A stretch of DNA of 64,000 bases, from NCBI GenBank assembly GCA_905147135.1, contig LR990060.1, forward strand, positions 13,842,001 to 13,906,000. Reading direction: 5' to 3'. Positions 1 through 11,852 of the stretch are shown piece by piece. The stretch's first letter is position 1, and every line of letters starts with the position of its first letter. The stretch is from Blastobasis lacticolella. Lineage: Eukaryota; Arthropoda; Insecta; Lepidoptera; Blastobasidae. The notes below the pieces were generated by a model, which was not told the origin of the DNA, ran no database searches, and saw only the letters and a program-made list of their open reading frames with translations. A program made the translations under genes and the position numbers.

Positions 1-236
1 TCCACTGCAGGACTTAGGGCCTCTCCCACGAAAGGGGAGGTTATTGCCATAATCTCCACGCTTGGCAGGCGGGTTGGAGATCGCAGTGTTTAAATATAAC
101 AATGGAAAATGCTGCTGCCCATTTTCCAGACTACGGAGACTCTTGATCTTTTGCCTCGAAAACATTCCGAACAGTCCGACACCCACGAGCGTAAGGGGTT
201 GGTGCTATTCTACTCTGCCGGTCACCACCCGGCCTA
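1..236 (-). repeat. SINE-C copy, cut by window edge
   Basis: Runs in reverse from the GGACTTAGGGCCTCTCCC block to the CCGGTCACCACCCGGCC head. Near-identical blocks recur at 16989, 32761 and 49401. The GATGAT tail lies beyond the left edge. Confidence 0.8.
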
Positions 237-809
237 TGCATAGTACGCGTAGTAGATAATAAAAAAAATCGATTCTATGTATTTTGATAATATGGCTCTT
301 ATACTGAAATTGTAACGAAATTTGCAACCTAATTTGAGTTATTTTTCCAAAAATCAGGCAACAATCCTGGAGTCGATTTTTTTATGTGGAGCTTCTGTGG
401 CCGTCGCTATCTGTAGGTAGTGTACCTACCTATCTTAGTCAGTTAATAGATATCACCCAGAATCAAGCAAACAAGTTTCCCTTGCAAAACCTTCTATCTA
501 CCGGTTTATTGGCATAATGTCATAAGTGGCCAATTTACCGTATCGAGAACACCCCGAGGTGGCAAAAACGCTAATTTCACACTTAAGAACTTTCGTACCT
601 TCGGGTGGATTCAATTAGTGGCCATAAATTTGAATTTATGTTGTTTTTCGACGTTTATTAAGCTGTGGGGGGTCAGTAGTTTGGCAAAGTTGTCTTATGT
701 ACTTAATCTATCTAGGTGTAAGATGCACGAAGCCGGAACAAGTATGTAAGGGCTCGATGGAGGTTTTGATGTCCAGGGGCATAGAAAATAATAGACAATA
801 ATAAATCAT
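237..809. other. No recognised feature
   Basis: AT-rich sequence without a convincing gene, RNA or known repeat boundary. Confidence 0.5.
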
Positions 810-1249
810 ATTGGCGTTAATGTCCCGGTTGTGATCTCGCGCGCGAGGGCTAAGGGTCCGCCTTGGCCATGATCCAGGATTTGGCAGATCAGGTAATTAA
901 AGTAGATTGACTGACGTGTGACCTCCATGACCGTGGTTACAGGGGAACTTGACCAGATTGAATCATGGTTATACATTCAGTCGCCTAGGGCACTGTCCTA
1001 ATTAGCAACGATCGTACGACCATGGTCGTGCGACGGGCGGTTATGAGGTCTCCGCCCGACCAGGGCGACGTCGTCGTACGACCGACAACCATTTAAGACA
1101 GCGCCTCAATGTGCAGGTTTCATCGCCGTCGCTGTTTTAACTCACCGTAAGAAAATCGATTAGAATTCAACTAATGTACATAACTCAGAAAAGTGTCCTT
1201 GATACACGCCCGCAGTGAGATTCCAATTTAGCCGGTACTTCTCGCGCAC
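810..1249 (-). repeat. SINE-A copy with nested fold-back insertion
   Basis: Reverse-orientation SINE-A: TTGGCGTTAATGTCCCGG marks the 3' end at 810, and the tRNA-like head region ends near 1249. A 115-bp inverted-repeat element (987-1101) interrupts the middle. Confidence 0.8.
987..1101. mobile_element. Small fold-back element inside SINE-A
   Basis: This extra 115 bp separates two copies of CGCCT (982-986 and 1102-1106) where other SINE-A copies are continuous. The two ends are imperfect inverted repeats (CTGTCCTAATTAGCAAC against the complement of the right end), with inner hairpins around CGTACGACCATGGTCGTGCG and GGGCGGAG. It is non-coding and presumably a non-autonomous transposon. Confidence 0.65.
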
Positions 1250-3540
1250 ACTATTTTATATATGAACTTGTTTTCTCTGTATTTTGTATTGCATTTTGGA
1301 ATAAACATATTCTATTCTGTATTATAGTGTATTCTATTCCATTATATTATGCCTCTATAAATAACTAAAGTATTCCTATTCCGCTCGCCTTCTATCCAAA
1401 ACACTTAACGAAATACTTCATTTAATTAAAGGACATTAAACGCTCCAGCCCAAGTATAGCAAAACCGTCCCGCCAGTTGAACGATTGCGTTCCGTATATA
1501 TATATAAATAGCCCAGTCCGTCTGTCTGTCTTGTTTATTTCCGTCTGGGTTTCCATCGCGGTGGGCACTTGAAGCTGGGATGGACAGACAGTTCTGGTAT
1601 GTCGGGTACTAGGTGTTACACCCGGGTTCTCTCAGGTGTTTTTTTAACTTTTATTTATTCATTCGTATGGCATTAATAGCCATGTCGCTAATTATAACCT
1701 AGGTAATTAATTAACACTAAAACTACAAGTAAATATCTAAATTCTTCACCCATTGGGCTGCGTTTTCATCAGGAGAGAACAAGTCCAAAGAGTCTCCAGT
1801 GTATTTCTCCGCTTTGGATATTCGTGGATGACATGATAAATAATTGATGAACTAAGAGGGGTGTTATGAGTTTGATTTGACAGAATGTATCTGTGCATTT
1901 GTATCATCTTGCATCGCCCTGTCATTTTTCATACTATCAACGGTTGACTGGTAGAGAAAGCTAGGAAGCTTTAAGCCCGCCATTGTACGTAACCGTGCAT
2001 GAAGTTGAAATAAATAGCTTTTTACATATGCTGTCTTTATTGGCGAGGACTTATTACTATAAAGAGGCTTACTGTCTTATATTAGAATTTTATACATTGT
2101 AATATACGGCAATTGGTACTCTTACAAATAAATAAATAAATAAATTTGTGGTGTGTCCGGCTGCTTATTTTCGCGCTGTGACATCACGAATTCGTAATTT
2201 TTTAGTGTAAATTTCTCTACTCAGGTACATATAATGTAATTTAAAACGATATTCAACAATAGAGGATTAGCGACAATCGTGGAAAATTAGTTTTTTGCTT
2301 GCAATAGAGATTCAGTGACTGATTAATAGATTTGTTGGTGATGAAATTAAAGATCAAAAATGTAAACAAACAACTGTCAATGTCAAAGTGACTATCCAGG
2401 GGTATAAAACCTTTGGTTCGCATAACCAAATGGTTATGCATCATGCACACTTTTCAGTGTGCTTTACAATGGCTGACAAACTTTATTTAATTGATTTAAA
2501 ACGTAATAAGTAACTCTGAAACTATTAGTCCAAGAGCACTAGTTAGAAAAGTCCAATATTAGATAGAAGTGGCCGCCATTTTGAATCTTATATTATTTTA
2601 TGTATTATTATTTGAGAAATTAATTAAATATGTCTCGGCGTTGGTCAATCTCTTACTTTCCAAGTCTTTGCAATAATGTACTGAACCAAAGGTTTACAAT
2701 TTCTTACAATTATGCAGTTTTCTTTATTTGAAAGGCTTTTAGCTTTGTTTTATTAAAATCGGTTCAGTAGTTTTGAAAATATTTAATTTAAACTTGGTTG
2801 ATGGTTATCCGACTTTTTCTGTCAGTTACGTTTATAAATTTGGTTTTATGGGACACAAACTTAAAAACACACTATTTAAATTTATTACTTTGTTTGTTTA
2901 TCACTATATATTTCCTGTGCACAATAAACTGAATAAAAAAATTATTAAATCGCAGCACTTAATAAAGCTGATGATAATTTCCTTGTCCTGTCATTATTCA
3001 CAAATGAAATACCTGATAATTTACCAGAACGTCGTCCAAATGTCAATGCCAATAACTAATGAAGCCATCCGCAATCTGTCACGCGCGACTGTCACTTACA
3101 TGACACGCGTAATTAATCAATGCTTCCTTCGATTTACGGGACACGTACACGAGTCAGCTGTTTTGTCACGCAAAAGGAAGAGGGCGTTAAGAAGGAACTC
3201 TTTTTGACACGTTAAAATATAAATAGGCGTACCACGATTTTAGGTTACTTTGACAGATTGCGGAAATAGGAGCATAGTCAATTTATTTTACTAGCAATGT
3301 GCACATAATGTGCGTGACAGTCAGTCACTGTCTATATTTAAAAAGAGAGTCAAGTAATATTATCTTTCCCTGTCTAGTTTTGGACTAACTTATATATTTA
3401 TGTATTTTACATCGCTTGTTTTAATAATATGTCTATATTAGCTTTATATACCTATATATTATAATATAATATATTTATGTATTTAAATATTCAATTATTG
3501 TGCACGTCGTATCTGCGTTACTTTAGTCTAACATCTCTCT
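1250..3540. other. Intergenic, no supported gene
   Basis: AT-rich. It includes a possible LINE tail near 1265-1350 (AATAAACATATTCTATTCTG) and another near 2905-2945 (GCACAATAAACTGAATAAA). The open frame at 2773-3207 has no recognisable protein character and is probably chance. Confidence 0.5.
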
Positions 3541-3660
3541 TCTGTAGGCCTGCTGGAAGAAATTTCTTTTTAGAAATAAGCAGCGCCTGTAGTGTCTTTT
3601 GTTCTTTTATATTTCTCTGTATATCATTATTGTGCACAATAAACAGTTAAATTAAATAAA
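3541..3660 (+). repeat. LINE 3' tail, GCACAATAAACAGTTAAAT type
   Basis: Ends in an AATAAA signal and (AAAT)n. Its AGGCCTGCTGGAAGAAATTT block recurs, in either orientation, at 21951 and 53025, and its 3' end recurs at 44506. Confidence 0.75.
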
Positions 3661-3673
3661 TAAATAAAAATAT

Positions 3674-3950
3674 ATACAGGAAATATAACTTGACGCTATT
3701 GAGTAGTCTATAACCTTATTAACCATTTAAAATTAGTCGGTTTATACTGTCAAAGTTCGGTGACAATGTCTACTATGTCAAATGTTGACTTGTTTGACAA
3801 GAATCATAATTCCATGAAGGAGGGCGCTAGGTCTGTTTCCGAAACGTCATTATTCTTATTCCACAACCGGGACATTTTAGTTTCTTTTTCGATCACGTTC
3901 CTTCTTATCCATGTCCCATTGTTGGCGGCATTCGAATTCTGTCACAGAAT
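3674..3950 (-). repeat. Dispersed 280-bp repeat, copy 1
   Basis: The reverse complement aligns along its length with 18190-18487 (about 80% or better by eye). Shared blocks include GACATGGATAAGAAGGAACG and ACCGACTAATTTTAAATGGT. It is non-coding with unknown boundaries. Confidence 0.75.
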
Positions 3951-4069
3951 TCTGTCTGACGCAGAACTAGCGCCACCATTGACCGGTTACCACTGTCTCC
4001 GGTTCAGATTTACATGGCTTATACGCTACCGATATCACATAGACGACCTGAGTGGGTCTGGGTGTAGTA

Positions 4070-4149
4070 TATTTGTCCATAGGCTGCGGTGACTGCTTAC
4101 CATCAGGCAGGCCGGAAGCTTGTTTGCCACCTTAGAGGTAAAAAAAAAT
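4070..4149 (+). repeat. La LINE tail fragment
   Basis: GTCCATAGGCTGCGGTGACTG to CTTGTTTGCCACCTTAGAGG followed by A9; this is the terminal part of the La family. Confidence 0.8.
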
Positions 4150-5318
4150 ATTTAATAACAAAAATATAAAGAGAAAGCCGCTGAGAACGGCTAATACCTA
4201 ATACTCTCGGTTCAGTGCTTAACATCCGTCTGTAGAAATAATTCCTACACCCTCATCTTGTTTTCTCAAGCCCAAACAAAATACCTAACCTGAATACCAG
4301 CCAATAACGTGCATTTTTACAGCCAGTGCGAAATAAGAGAGGAATAATTTACGACTGTCAATTGTTTTCCGAAGCAAAACGCGTTCCATGTTTGAACGCA
4401 GACTGAGCGTTATTTGAACAAGGAACGGGTTTTTTGTAGTGCGAAGGAATTATGCTTGTACTGCCCGGTCATAATATCTTTGCACCTCAATGGTATGGCG
4501 TGCTGATCTTGTTTAGTACCGATGGTGTAGGAAATTCGCCCTTGCTCCTATATAAATAAGATGTTATCAAACCAGGTGCACAGTTGATGTGTTCTTGTAA
4601 TATTTCTGCTCGAAATTGTTCCATTTGGTCCAGAGGCGCATTTTACGCCTCTTTTCCCACATATTTCAGTTTTCGAGTCGACACAATAAGATGACGTTCG
4701 GAATGTATACTTTTTGCGGTTCGACGACTAAAATACATTGAGTTGAGATGCTTTTATGGCGTACGAGCTTTCGAGCGAGACTGTCTGCGTATTCAACCTT
4801 CGCAAGCTATTTGCAGTCTTAAATCTCACATTATACTAACAGCCCTTGTTAATGCACTGCGCTACTTTAGCGTTGTCCACACTTGTGGAGAGTATTGCCA
4901 CAATCTGGATTTTTAGTCTAAAGAGTTCCAAACATGTTCACTATTACGAAATCCGTCAGTAGAAGGCATTGCCGATAACTTATGATCTATTTTATGCATA
5001 TTTGTTGTGTAGAACATTATTTGATCTCATTATTAAGTTTTTTTTTCTGACTTGGCAATCACGAAATGTAAGGAGATTATATAAACTACATTGGTTACTA
5101 ATATGATAATAAAATATGTCGAATTGATTTCGTAAAAACTTTGTAAAAGCCGAAATCTTGTCAAAAAATTTACTAGTGGTTGTAGCGAAATTTGTAAGGC
5201 GAATTTTTACTTCAATTTGTTTTTGATGAGATTCTGCTTTAACGGACAACGCAACGCACAAGCTGTAACCCATAAAAAACTAAACTTGTATTCTAAACGA
5301 GGTATCTGTTTGTTCCAG
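4150..5318. other. Upstream of the sugar-porter exon, no feature recognised
   Basis: AT-rich sequence, presumably intronic to the transporter gene. I looked for the missing N-terminal exon (TM1) and could not support one. Confidence 0.45.
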
Positions 5319-5506
5319 GCGCCCTAGTGGGCGGAATCCTGGGCGGAATGGCGATGCAGTTTGGCAGAAGGACGGTCCTGTTGGTAGCTGCCCTGCCGTA
5401 TTCCCTGGCGTGGCTGGCCACGTCATTCTCGACGAGCGTGGACATGATATCGGCGATCTCCTTCTGTGGAGGAATGATAGTCTGCTGCATCGCTATGACC
5501 ACGCAG
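5319..5506 (+). CDS. Sugar porter (Tret1-like MFS), internal exon
   Basis: Internal coding exon of a major facilitator sugar transporter; such proteins move trehalose or other sugars across the plasma membrane. A pyrimidine-rich acceptor ends in AG at 5317-5318 and a GT donor starts at 5507. The exon is 188 bp: two bases complete a split glycine codon, then 62 codons end in Gln, leaving donor phase 0. It encodes a Gly-rich helix (ALVGGILGG), the GRR signature of the sugar-porter loop 2-3 (FGRRTVLL), and two further hydrophobic stretches that fit TM3 and TM4. It joins in frame to the exon at 11853, which opens with VYITEIALPEIRG, the expected next motif of the family. Roughly 60 N-terminal residues (TM1 and start) are missing. 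I could not recognise their exons at 1-5318, so they probably lie left of the window. The exact substrate is inferred only from family resemblance. Confidence 0.85.
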
Positions 5507-5559
5507 GTATTTTTAATTTATAATTTTTATGTCATAGAATAGAATAGAACAGGAAAGAG

Positions 5560-5765
5560 GGCCTCCTGATAGAAAGTGGACATCGTGTACATTATGAACA
5601 CCAGGAGCGTCACCAGTGCCTTGCCCACTAATGAATACCTTTTGAAGGATTCCCTGTTATATCTCAAAGTAAACACTATGGCTGGGAGTTTATTCCACAT
5701 CTCAATAGTACGAGCGAGAAACCTTCTTACGAACCCAGCCCGAGGCTGTGTTTCATTTCTACATT
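5560..5765 (-). repeat. Lb LINE tail
   Basis: Reverse copy of the Lb ORF2 C-terminus and 3' end, just inside the sugar-porter intron. It includes the CACCTGATGGAAAGTGG-like block and a MGSFKK-type region with substitutions. Confidence 0.65.
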
Positions 5766-6204
5766 TACTGTCTGGTCGGGTATCGAATCCGGACTACGTT
5801 GCACTTGCATAGAGGCATGAGACAGGCCAATGTTACATTAGCCCATAACTTACTAATGTACACATCCATGTGTACATTTTACATACCTATCTCAAATAAT
5901 TAAATAAAATTATGACACGGCTTCAGTTGTTGTCTATTTTACTGCGTTATGTGGAGGAATTCAAGCACAAATGAGATGTGATGGGAAATTTAGTATGGAA
6001 GTGTAAATAAGCTACTGGAAAAATTCAATTGTATTCATTTGCTTCGGTGAAATGTCAACGATTGCATTGATTGATGCATCATTTCTATTCTGCACAATCG
6101 AAGCAATTTTATCCCACACAGAAATTCCATATAGGGTGTGAAACTATCGAGTACGTTTATCGCCACTTCAACAACTACTGCGCAATAACTGTCTGGTGAC
6201 AGAT

Positions 6205-6348
6205 CATCATCATCATCATCATCTTGACGTTAATGTCTCGGTTGTGCGTTCGTTCACGAGGGCCCGAGGTCCGCCTCGACCATGATCCAGGATTTCGCAG
6301 ATCAAGATTACAGTGGAGCGACTGCTTCAGTCACTCGCGTCAGCCTTT
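6205..6348 (-). repeat. SINE-A 3' fragment with ATC microsatellite
   Basis: A (CAT)n run at 6205-6224 marks the 3' tail. It is followed by TTGACGTTAATGTCTCGG and the CATGATCCAGGATTT block. The tRNA head is absent. Confidence 0.8.
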
Positions 6349-6389
6349 GGATCTGGGTCTTTTTTTTTGAAACGCATTTAATCTCAGAC

Positions 6390-6625
6390 GGGCCATTTTT
6401 TTTATGTCATACGGCAGGCAAACAGGCAAGCGGGCCACCTGATGGAAAGTGGCCACCACTGCCCATAGACACCAGCAACACCAAGAGCATCGCCAATGCG
6501 TTGCCCACCTCTATAACACGTTGCTCTGGCAGCAAAAAGGCAAATGCCACTCCACTGCCAAAGCCACGGTTCCCCAAATCCCAACTCCATGGAGCACTGC
6601 ACTCAATTAAACCTTAGTGGCATAA
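6390..6625 (-). repeat. Lc LINE tail
   Basis: Block GGCAAACAGGCAAGCGGGCC, then AACACGTTGCTCTGGCAGCA; also found at 43990 and 58985. It shares its first 100 bp with Lb tails. Confidence 0.75.
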
Positions 6626-7354
6626 AGATCACACAAAGTTTCCAACTATCGATCACAACGTTAAGAATCCTACGTAAAAACGTGAAACATCTTCACCGTA
6701 CAGACTCGCACATACATTTGTCAGAACAAAAGATCGTTATTGGGAAAATGTTGTTAGCAAAAACTAGCGTGGCACACACGGGAGGCTGGGATCGCTTCTA
6801 CATATTATGTATGTATGTATGTAATCTCTTTATTGCATCAATTTATAACATTACAGGAAATAAAAATACAGTTTATAATGCAAAGGCTATGCAAATGCAA
6901 ATTAACGACTCTCTGGTACCCGGTACCTACCCGCAGACGACAGCACAGTAACGGATAGATATCTGTGCTAGGCAAAGTCCAACAGAAATGACATTCAGTC
7001 TTATCTAAAGACCATGGTTAGGCGAATGAACGAAGACCTCAAGGTGGTCTCTGATTGAGATGGTGTTCTGAATATTACCAAAACACAGTCGTTTGGTTTT
7101 ACGTCAAACGAAGCCCATTCCATCTAGCTTCGATTTTTCAGAATGTTCCTGTAAAAAAAAACAAGCAACAGATCCTTGGTGTTGACCCTTCTTTCAATCT
7201 CAACTTCGGTCAGTACATTAAATTTAAAGCAAAGACTGCAGTCAAGACACTCCTTAGTATCCTGTCGAAGGTCAGACCGTACTTTACTAAAGCAATTGCT
7301 TCGGTTATGGCAAGCACAAGCTCGATTCTGCATGGAGTACTGCTGCCTCTGGAA

Positions 7355-7563
7355 TCATCATCACAGCCCATAACAGTTCACTGTTATGGGCTGTTGTGGG
7401 CTGAGTTGCAAACATAACAATGGAAAATGCTGCTGCCCATTTCCCAGTTTACGGAGACTCTAGATCTTTTCTCTCTAAACATTACTCGCCTTGTACGACA
7501 CCCACGAGTGTAAGGGGTTGGTGCTATTCTACTCTGCCGGACACCACACGGCACCACACGGCC
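7355..7563 (-). repeat. SINE-C copy, internally deleted
   Basis: Tail CATCATCACAGCCC, then a jump directly to the ACAATGGAAAATGCTGCTGC block and the ACACCACACGGC head, which is duplicated by 10 bp at its end. Confidence 0.75.
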
Positions 7564-8574
7564 TCTGGGATGGGTACAGCCAAATACCAACTGGTCTCTT
7601 TGGATTCGATGTAAAAGTGCAATGAGGATAATTTGTGACCCTCAATGGATTGACATACCACGAGGTGGTAATAGCGGACTGGCTACTTAAAAAAAGAAAT
7701 TCTAAACGTATCTTGCTTATTTTTAAAGATACCTAGATTCAAAATCTAATTTTACTTTTCTATTTGAACAAAACTCGAATTCAGAAAGTGAAAATTAGTT
7801 AAACAAAGTTATCACGCCTAACTTTGGAAATAATTTTCTTAAATTTTCTATATAGTTAGATACTGTTGTCATGTCTACGCTCTATTCATCTGTATGTATG
7901 AAAGATTAACTATAAGCTGTATTTGTATGCCTTTGCTATGCTGGTTTATGATCCCATAAACATATTGCGGATAGCGGACTTGTATATTTTTTCACAATAT
8001 TCGCTTTAAGTCCCATGAGATTACGTTTTATGTGAATACTTTCGTCTGAAGTTATAATTGGTTTAGTAATTTATGTGAATTGTTATGTATGAACAATGAG
8101 TCTTTAAAAGTATACCAATGTTATGAGGAACCTTGGTGAAGTTTGTATGGAAAAGTCTGAGCGGAATTTGTGTTTGGGATTGTATTATTGTATGAATTAA
8201 AACTACAGCGGACAAAGCGGCAAAATCCACCGTGAATACCATGTCAGTCAAATTGCATTTAAAATAAATCCCAAAATGTATTCTGAAAGTCTTGCTACAT
8301 AATTGTTTAAAATGCTCTGTTGCAACACTGTGTTCAGTGCTAAAATGGTTAAGCATAGCAACAAAATCAAATGACACAAATTATTGGTGTAGGTATTTTT
8401 GTCGCAAATTGTATGCATGGCTTACACAAGTGTGCAAGCGACATAGCTCGCGCCGCGATAGAGCAATTGTCTCCTTCTCTCAATACTAATTTGAAAGAGA
8501 TAGCAGTATCTATGTCGCGTCTTTTCTCCCTTATCGCGCTCGAGAGCACACATGTGATAGCCGTGCTGATTATT

Positions 8575-8703
8575 ATAATCTAGACGCCTTCAAGGCTAGA
8601 GTGAATAGGCTGTTCTTAGACAGGCATTCTCCATCAAACGCCGCACCGTCATTTACCATCAGGAGAGATGGCGGTCAAATGCCTGGCTAGTCTAACAAAA
8701 AAA
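8575..8703 (+). repeat. Ld LINE tail
   Basis: Encodes part of a LINE ORF2 C-terminus ([12 protein letters not shown] type) followed by CAGGAGAGATGGCGGTCAAA and an A-run. Confidence 0.75.
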
Positions 8704-9289
8704 GATTTAAGAATTACAGCTGTGACTGATTGTACAATATAATCATAGAATAGAAAAAGAATAGAACAAAATTGATGAGATAGTAGGACTTTGTCAAGCT
8801 TGATGAGTCCGCCTTGGTGAGTGAGTAGGTACTACCGCCTCATCTATTTCCGCCACCAAGCAACAATGCTTGCATTGTTGTGTTCCGGTTTGAAGGATAT
8901 GGTAGCCAAAGCAATTACAGGCATTAGTCCACACAGTCCTTACAGTGACAACGCATCAGCTATTCTGGATTTTTGTTATCTGTAACCTAAATGCATGCAA
9001 TCGTATGTTACTACCAGTGTCTGTGTCTTCATTCGCGTGGACTAGAGGATGTTCAGTATATCTTATAAGCAATTCTGTGTCTGTTGAAGCACTCTTATAA
9101 AAAAAGCAGCTTTCTACGCTAAGACGATTATTTTAATTATAAAGTGACAGACAGACTGAAAGACAAAAATGAAAAAAAAAAACATTTATGTCGTCACTAT
9201 CGTTTATAGATCGTTTATACCCTCCAATAAAAATTTTCAAACTATCTTCAATGTACAGAATTGGACCTGTTACAATTTTATTAAAAGTA

Positions 9290-9387
9290 TAGATGGCCGG
9301 AGGAGTTATGGGCCAAAACCCGGATAACCAATACCCGGAAGCGACGTCGCGGCGGAATCAAAAACTATGGAGAGACGAGCTATTAAA
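9290..9387 (+). repeat. RTE-like ORF2 3' fragment (left copy)
   Basis: Encodes a frame-damaged piece ending in a WRDELL-type motif. A 54-bp block (9333-9386) is repeated, with three differences, at 9592-9647. Confidence 0.6.
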
Positions 9388-9588
9388 ATTCAAAATTCAA
9401 AATTTCTTTATTGATTAGGACATTAAATATATCTTTCAATCGTCAAAAAGGAGGGGGGTAGGAAAGTAGGAAGGAAACACACAGTGACACGCTGACCGCC
9501 CTATGGCCGTAGATAAACGTATCCCTCGCCAACCACGACCGAACCGTGCTCGACAATGCCAGACAGAGCCGGAACGCTATATTATATT
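9388..9588 (-). repeat. AATTTTG-tailed element
   Basis: The reverse orientation gives TCAATAAAGAAATTTTGAA, i.e. a poly(A) signal followed by an AATTTTG tail. The body is shared with 10553-10740 and 35366-35577. No coding remnant is recognised. Confidence 0.7.
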
Positions 9589-9591
9589 ATA

Positions 9592-9775
9592 CCCGGAAGC
9601 GACGTCGCGGCGGACCCAAAAATCTATGGAGAGACGAGCTATTACGACAAGACGACGACAGGGTCTGGCAAACCATAGCAAACGATTGCGAAGTATGGAA
9701 GAATTGGGGGGAGGCTTTGCTCAGCAGTGGGATGATTCAGGCTGATATAAATAAAGAAAGAAAGAAAGAAAGAAC
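9592..9775 (+). repeat. RTE-like ORF2 C-terminus and GAAA-type tail
   Basis: The frame reads RRRGGPKNLWRDELL and later WKNWGEALLSSG before its stop, the usual end of RTE-like ORF2 proteins. It is followed by an (AAAG)n tail. Confidence 0.7.
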
Positions 9776-10310
9776 ATTTATTGACACAAACAACAACACC
9801 ACAACATAAAAAAAAAAACAGTAAACCAAAAATACATAAAAAGAACACAATTATTAAAACATAAAATACACACGGAGACTACACAGCGCCGATGCATATA
9901 CCCACTTGGTCTTTGTATTTGTTGTGAAGTGTAATTGACAAAGTGTTGTGGTGGTGTGTTTGTGCAAAAAGGACCTCACTCAGCATTATGCCCCGGCGTG
10001 AACCGGAGCGCTGGTTTTCAGTGAGACCTGCTGAGCGAGGCACGGACAAATGTACATAACATATATGGAATACAAATATATACTAAATATACTACTTATA
10101 CCGGTCATAATCAGTTGTTTGTTGTGTAACATGTGCAGTGTGAATTGTGTAGTCGGCCGGTGCCGTGAGGTGGGCGCCGTCCGAGTACGACCCTGCCCTC
10201 CGTCCGGGGCCCACCTCGCGCCACCTGCAAAAATAAATAGATGGGCGACATTTACCGCTTACCATCAGGTGGGCTGCCTGCTCGTTAGCGACTGAGTATC
10301 ACAAAAAATC
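9776..10310 (+). repeat. Probable LINE 3' UTR, unclassified
   Basis: A-rich stretch, then a GC-rich block with CCCCGGCGTGAACCGGAGCG. It ends at ACCATCAGGTGGGCTGCCTG, which resembles La/Lb tails. Confidence 0.45.
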
Positions 10311-10552
10311 ACTACCACCAAAAACAACATTGCTGGAAATAGATTCAGTATCCAAATAACAATAACGCTCGTTTGGCTTGAAAACAAAAGCGATTACCAT
10401 AAAAATATAGTTCACTCTCGTGAGAACAATGTACTGTTGTAGCTGGGTGTAATACAGCGTACAGTGAATCCAATTACTTTGTTTTGCTTAACAATGTGTT
10501 TGTAATGCGGTGGATGTGCGGAGTTATATGGCTCGATCGAGTACGTAACAAG

Positions 10553-10740
10553 TACAAAATTAAAAATTTATTTATTGATTAGGACACTAAATATCTCTTT
10601 CAATCGTCAAAAAGGCAGGGAGTAGGAAAGTAGGAAGGAAACACACAGTGACACGCTGACCGCCCTATGGCCGCAGCAAACCCACCCCACGCCAACCACG
10701 ACCGGCCGTGTTCGACAATGCCAGGCAGAGCCGGACCGCG
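10553..10740 (-). repeat. AATTTTG-tailed element, second copy
   Basis: Same body as 9388-9588, including the TCAATCGTCAAAAAGG and CACACAGTGACACGCTGACC blocks. Confidence 0.7.
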
Positions 10741-10745
10741 TACAT

Positions 10746-10865
10746 CCGTGGCAGCCCTGGCGTGAGGGATATCGCAGATCGAGGAGGCTCGTCTGCACTG
10801 GTATGGTCACGTTTTGCGTAAGCCTCAGGGATACGTGGGAAATACGTGTCTTTACCGGTATCAGA
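10746..10865 (+). repeat. RTE-like ORF2 fragment
   Basis: One frame reads IEEARLHWYGHVLRKPQGY, the characteristic W-GH segment near the end of RTE ORF2. Confidence 0.7.
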
Positions 10866-11004
10866 AAAGATAAAAATATAAGTGTCATACCATTCGATCT
10901 TTGCATATCATTACATCTACAAGTTTAAATAAATGATATGTTATTAATACAATATCAACCAAACAAACTAAGGTACAAATTGCTAAAGCAAGATAACCTA
11001 AAAA

Positions 11005-11018
11005 CCAACTGTATAAAT
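11005..11018 (+). promoter_or_regulatory. Upstream element of tRNA-Gly gene at 11084
   Basis: CCAACTGTATAAAT. Its TATAAA ends 67 bp before the tRNA. It is shared with six other tRNA-Gly copies although most sequence between element and gene differs. Confidence 0.5.
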
Positions 11019-11083
11019 AAGACGACAGTGTTATAACTCGTGCGAACATAAGGTGAAACAGTAATTGAGAGGCTCCAACACAT

Positions 11084-11155
11084 GCGTTGGTGGTGTAATG
11101 GTCAGCATAGTTGCCTTCCAAGCAGTTGATCCGAGTTCGATTCTCGGCCAACGCA
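11084..11155 (+). tRNA. tRNA-Gly(TCC), intact
   Basis: Decodes glycine GGA (and GGG by wobble). The acceptor stem GCGTTGG/CCAACGC is perfectly paired, with discriminator A at 11155. The anticodon loop CTTCCAA places TCC at 11117-11119. The T-arm CCGAG/CTCGG flanks TTCGATT and contains the B box. No CCA is encoded and there is no intron. A Pol III stop of four T follows at 11159-11162. It lies inside the sugar-porter intron on the sense strand. An upstream CCAACTGTATAAAT element lies at 11005. Confidence 0.96.
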
Positions 11156-11852
11156 TTGTTTTAAGAACATGTTAATGTAATTAGCTTGTTTTAGGTACAG
11201 AAAATTCTCTTAACGCTGGTTAAAATGGGCTGTTGATTATAATAATGAAACCTTTAAACTGACAAAATGATGAAATCTTTAACAAATTCACACAACGCCA
11301 CGTTAGCCTCAAACTCTTAAGCAGTCTTACATCATGCCTAATTCAAGCTCAAACTCGGACTCAAAAATTAATTAAATCTTTAATGAAAAATTAATAAAAA
11401 AGAGAAATTTAACGGTACCTTAACTGTCGAAATCCACCCAGCCGCTTGGAAGATATAAGCCAATAAAGAAATTTACAAACATACAAGCTAGGCGCAAAAA
11501 ACAACCCTTTCTGGGCAGTCTGGCAAATAGGATTAAACCTCTTATCAAATGTCAAAAACTCTACGGAAAAGCCTCACCGAAGTGATCATTTAACGTGCTC
11601 ATTTCGGGGGTTAAGCCTAATTGAAAAGTTTAGTTTGAGGTTAGACAACTTTACTGATCTGAGATACTGATTTATTCGTTTTTGCTAGACAACTGATGAA
11701 ATGAAATACATTTAATTAAAATTCATCACTTTTATTTTCTTCTGCATTTATTAACGAGTGTTTGATGTTTATCACAATACGCAGAACTTTCGTCCTTGCC
11801 CCTTAATCGTACACATACTATCAAAACTAAAGAACACTTATTTTGTCCACAG

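Larger units (their letters stand above)
5507..11852 (+). other. Intron between the two sugar-porter exons
   Basis: This 6.3 kb phase-0 intron is bounded by GTATTT at 5507 and CCACAG at 11852. It is packed with repeats: Lb and Lc LINE tails, a SINE-A end, a SINE-C copy, an Ld tail, RTE-type ORF2 fragments and AATTTTG-tailed elements. It also contains one intact tRNA-Gly(TCC) gene on the same strand at 11084-11155. The segments 7600-8570, 8720-9290 and 11160-11850 hold nothing I can identify beyond AT-rich sequence. Confidence 0.75.

Noticed and set aside
1495..1515. TATATATATATAAATAG as a promoter
   Set aside because: No downstream gene or start could be tied to it; simple AT repeat.
2773..3207. 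144-codon open frame
   Set aside because: AT-rich low-complexity start, no motif, no splice or start context; likely chance.
6205..6224. CRISPR-like or regulatory repeat array
   Set aside because: ATC/GAT runs are SINE and LINE 3' tails; the genome is eukaryotic.
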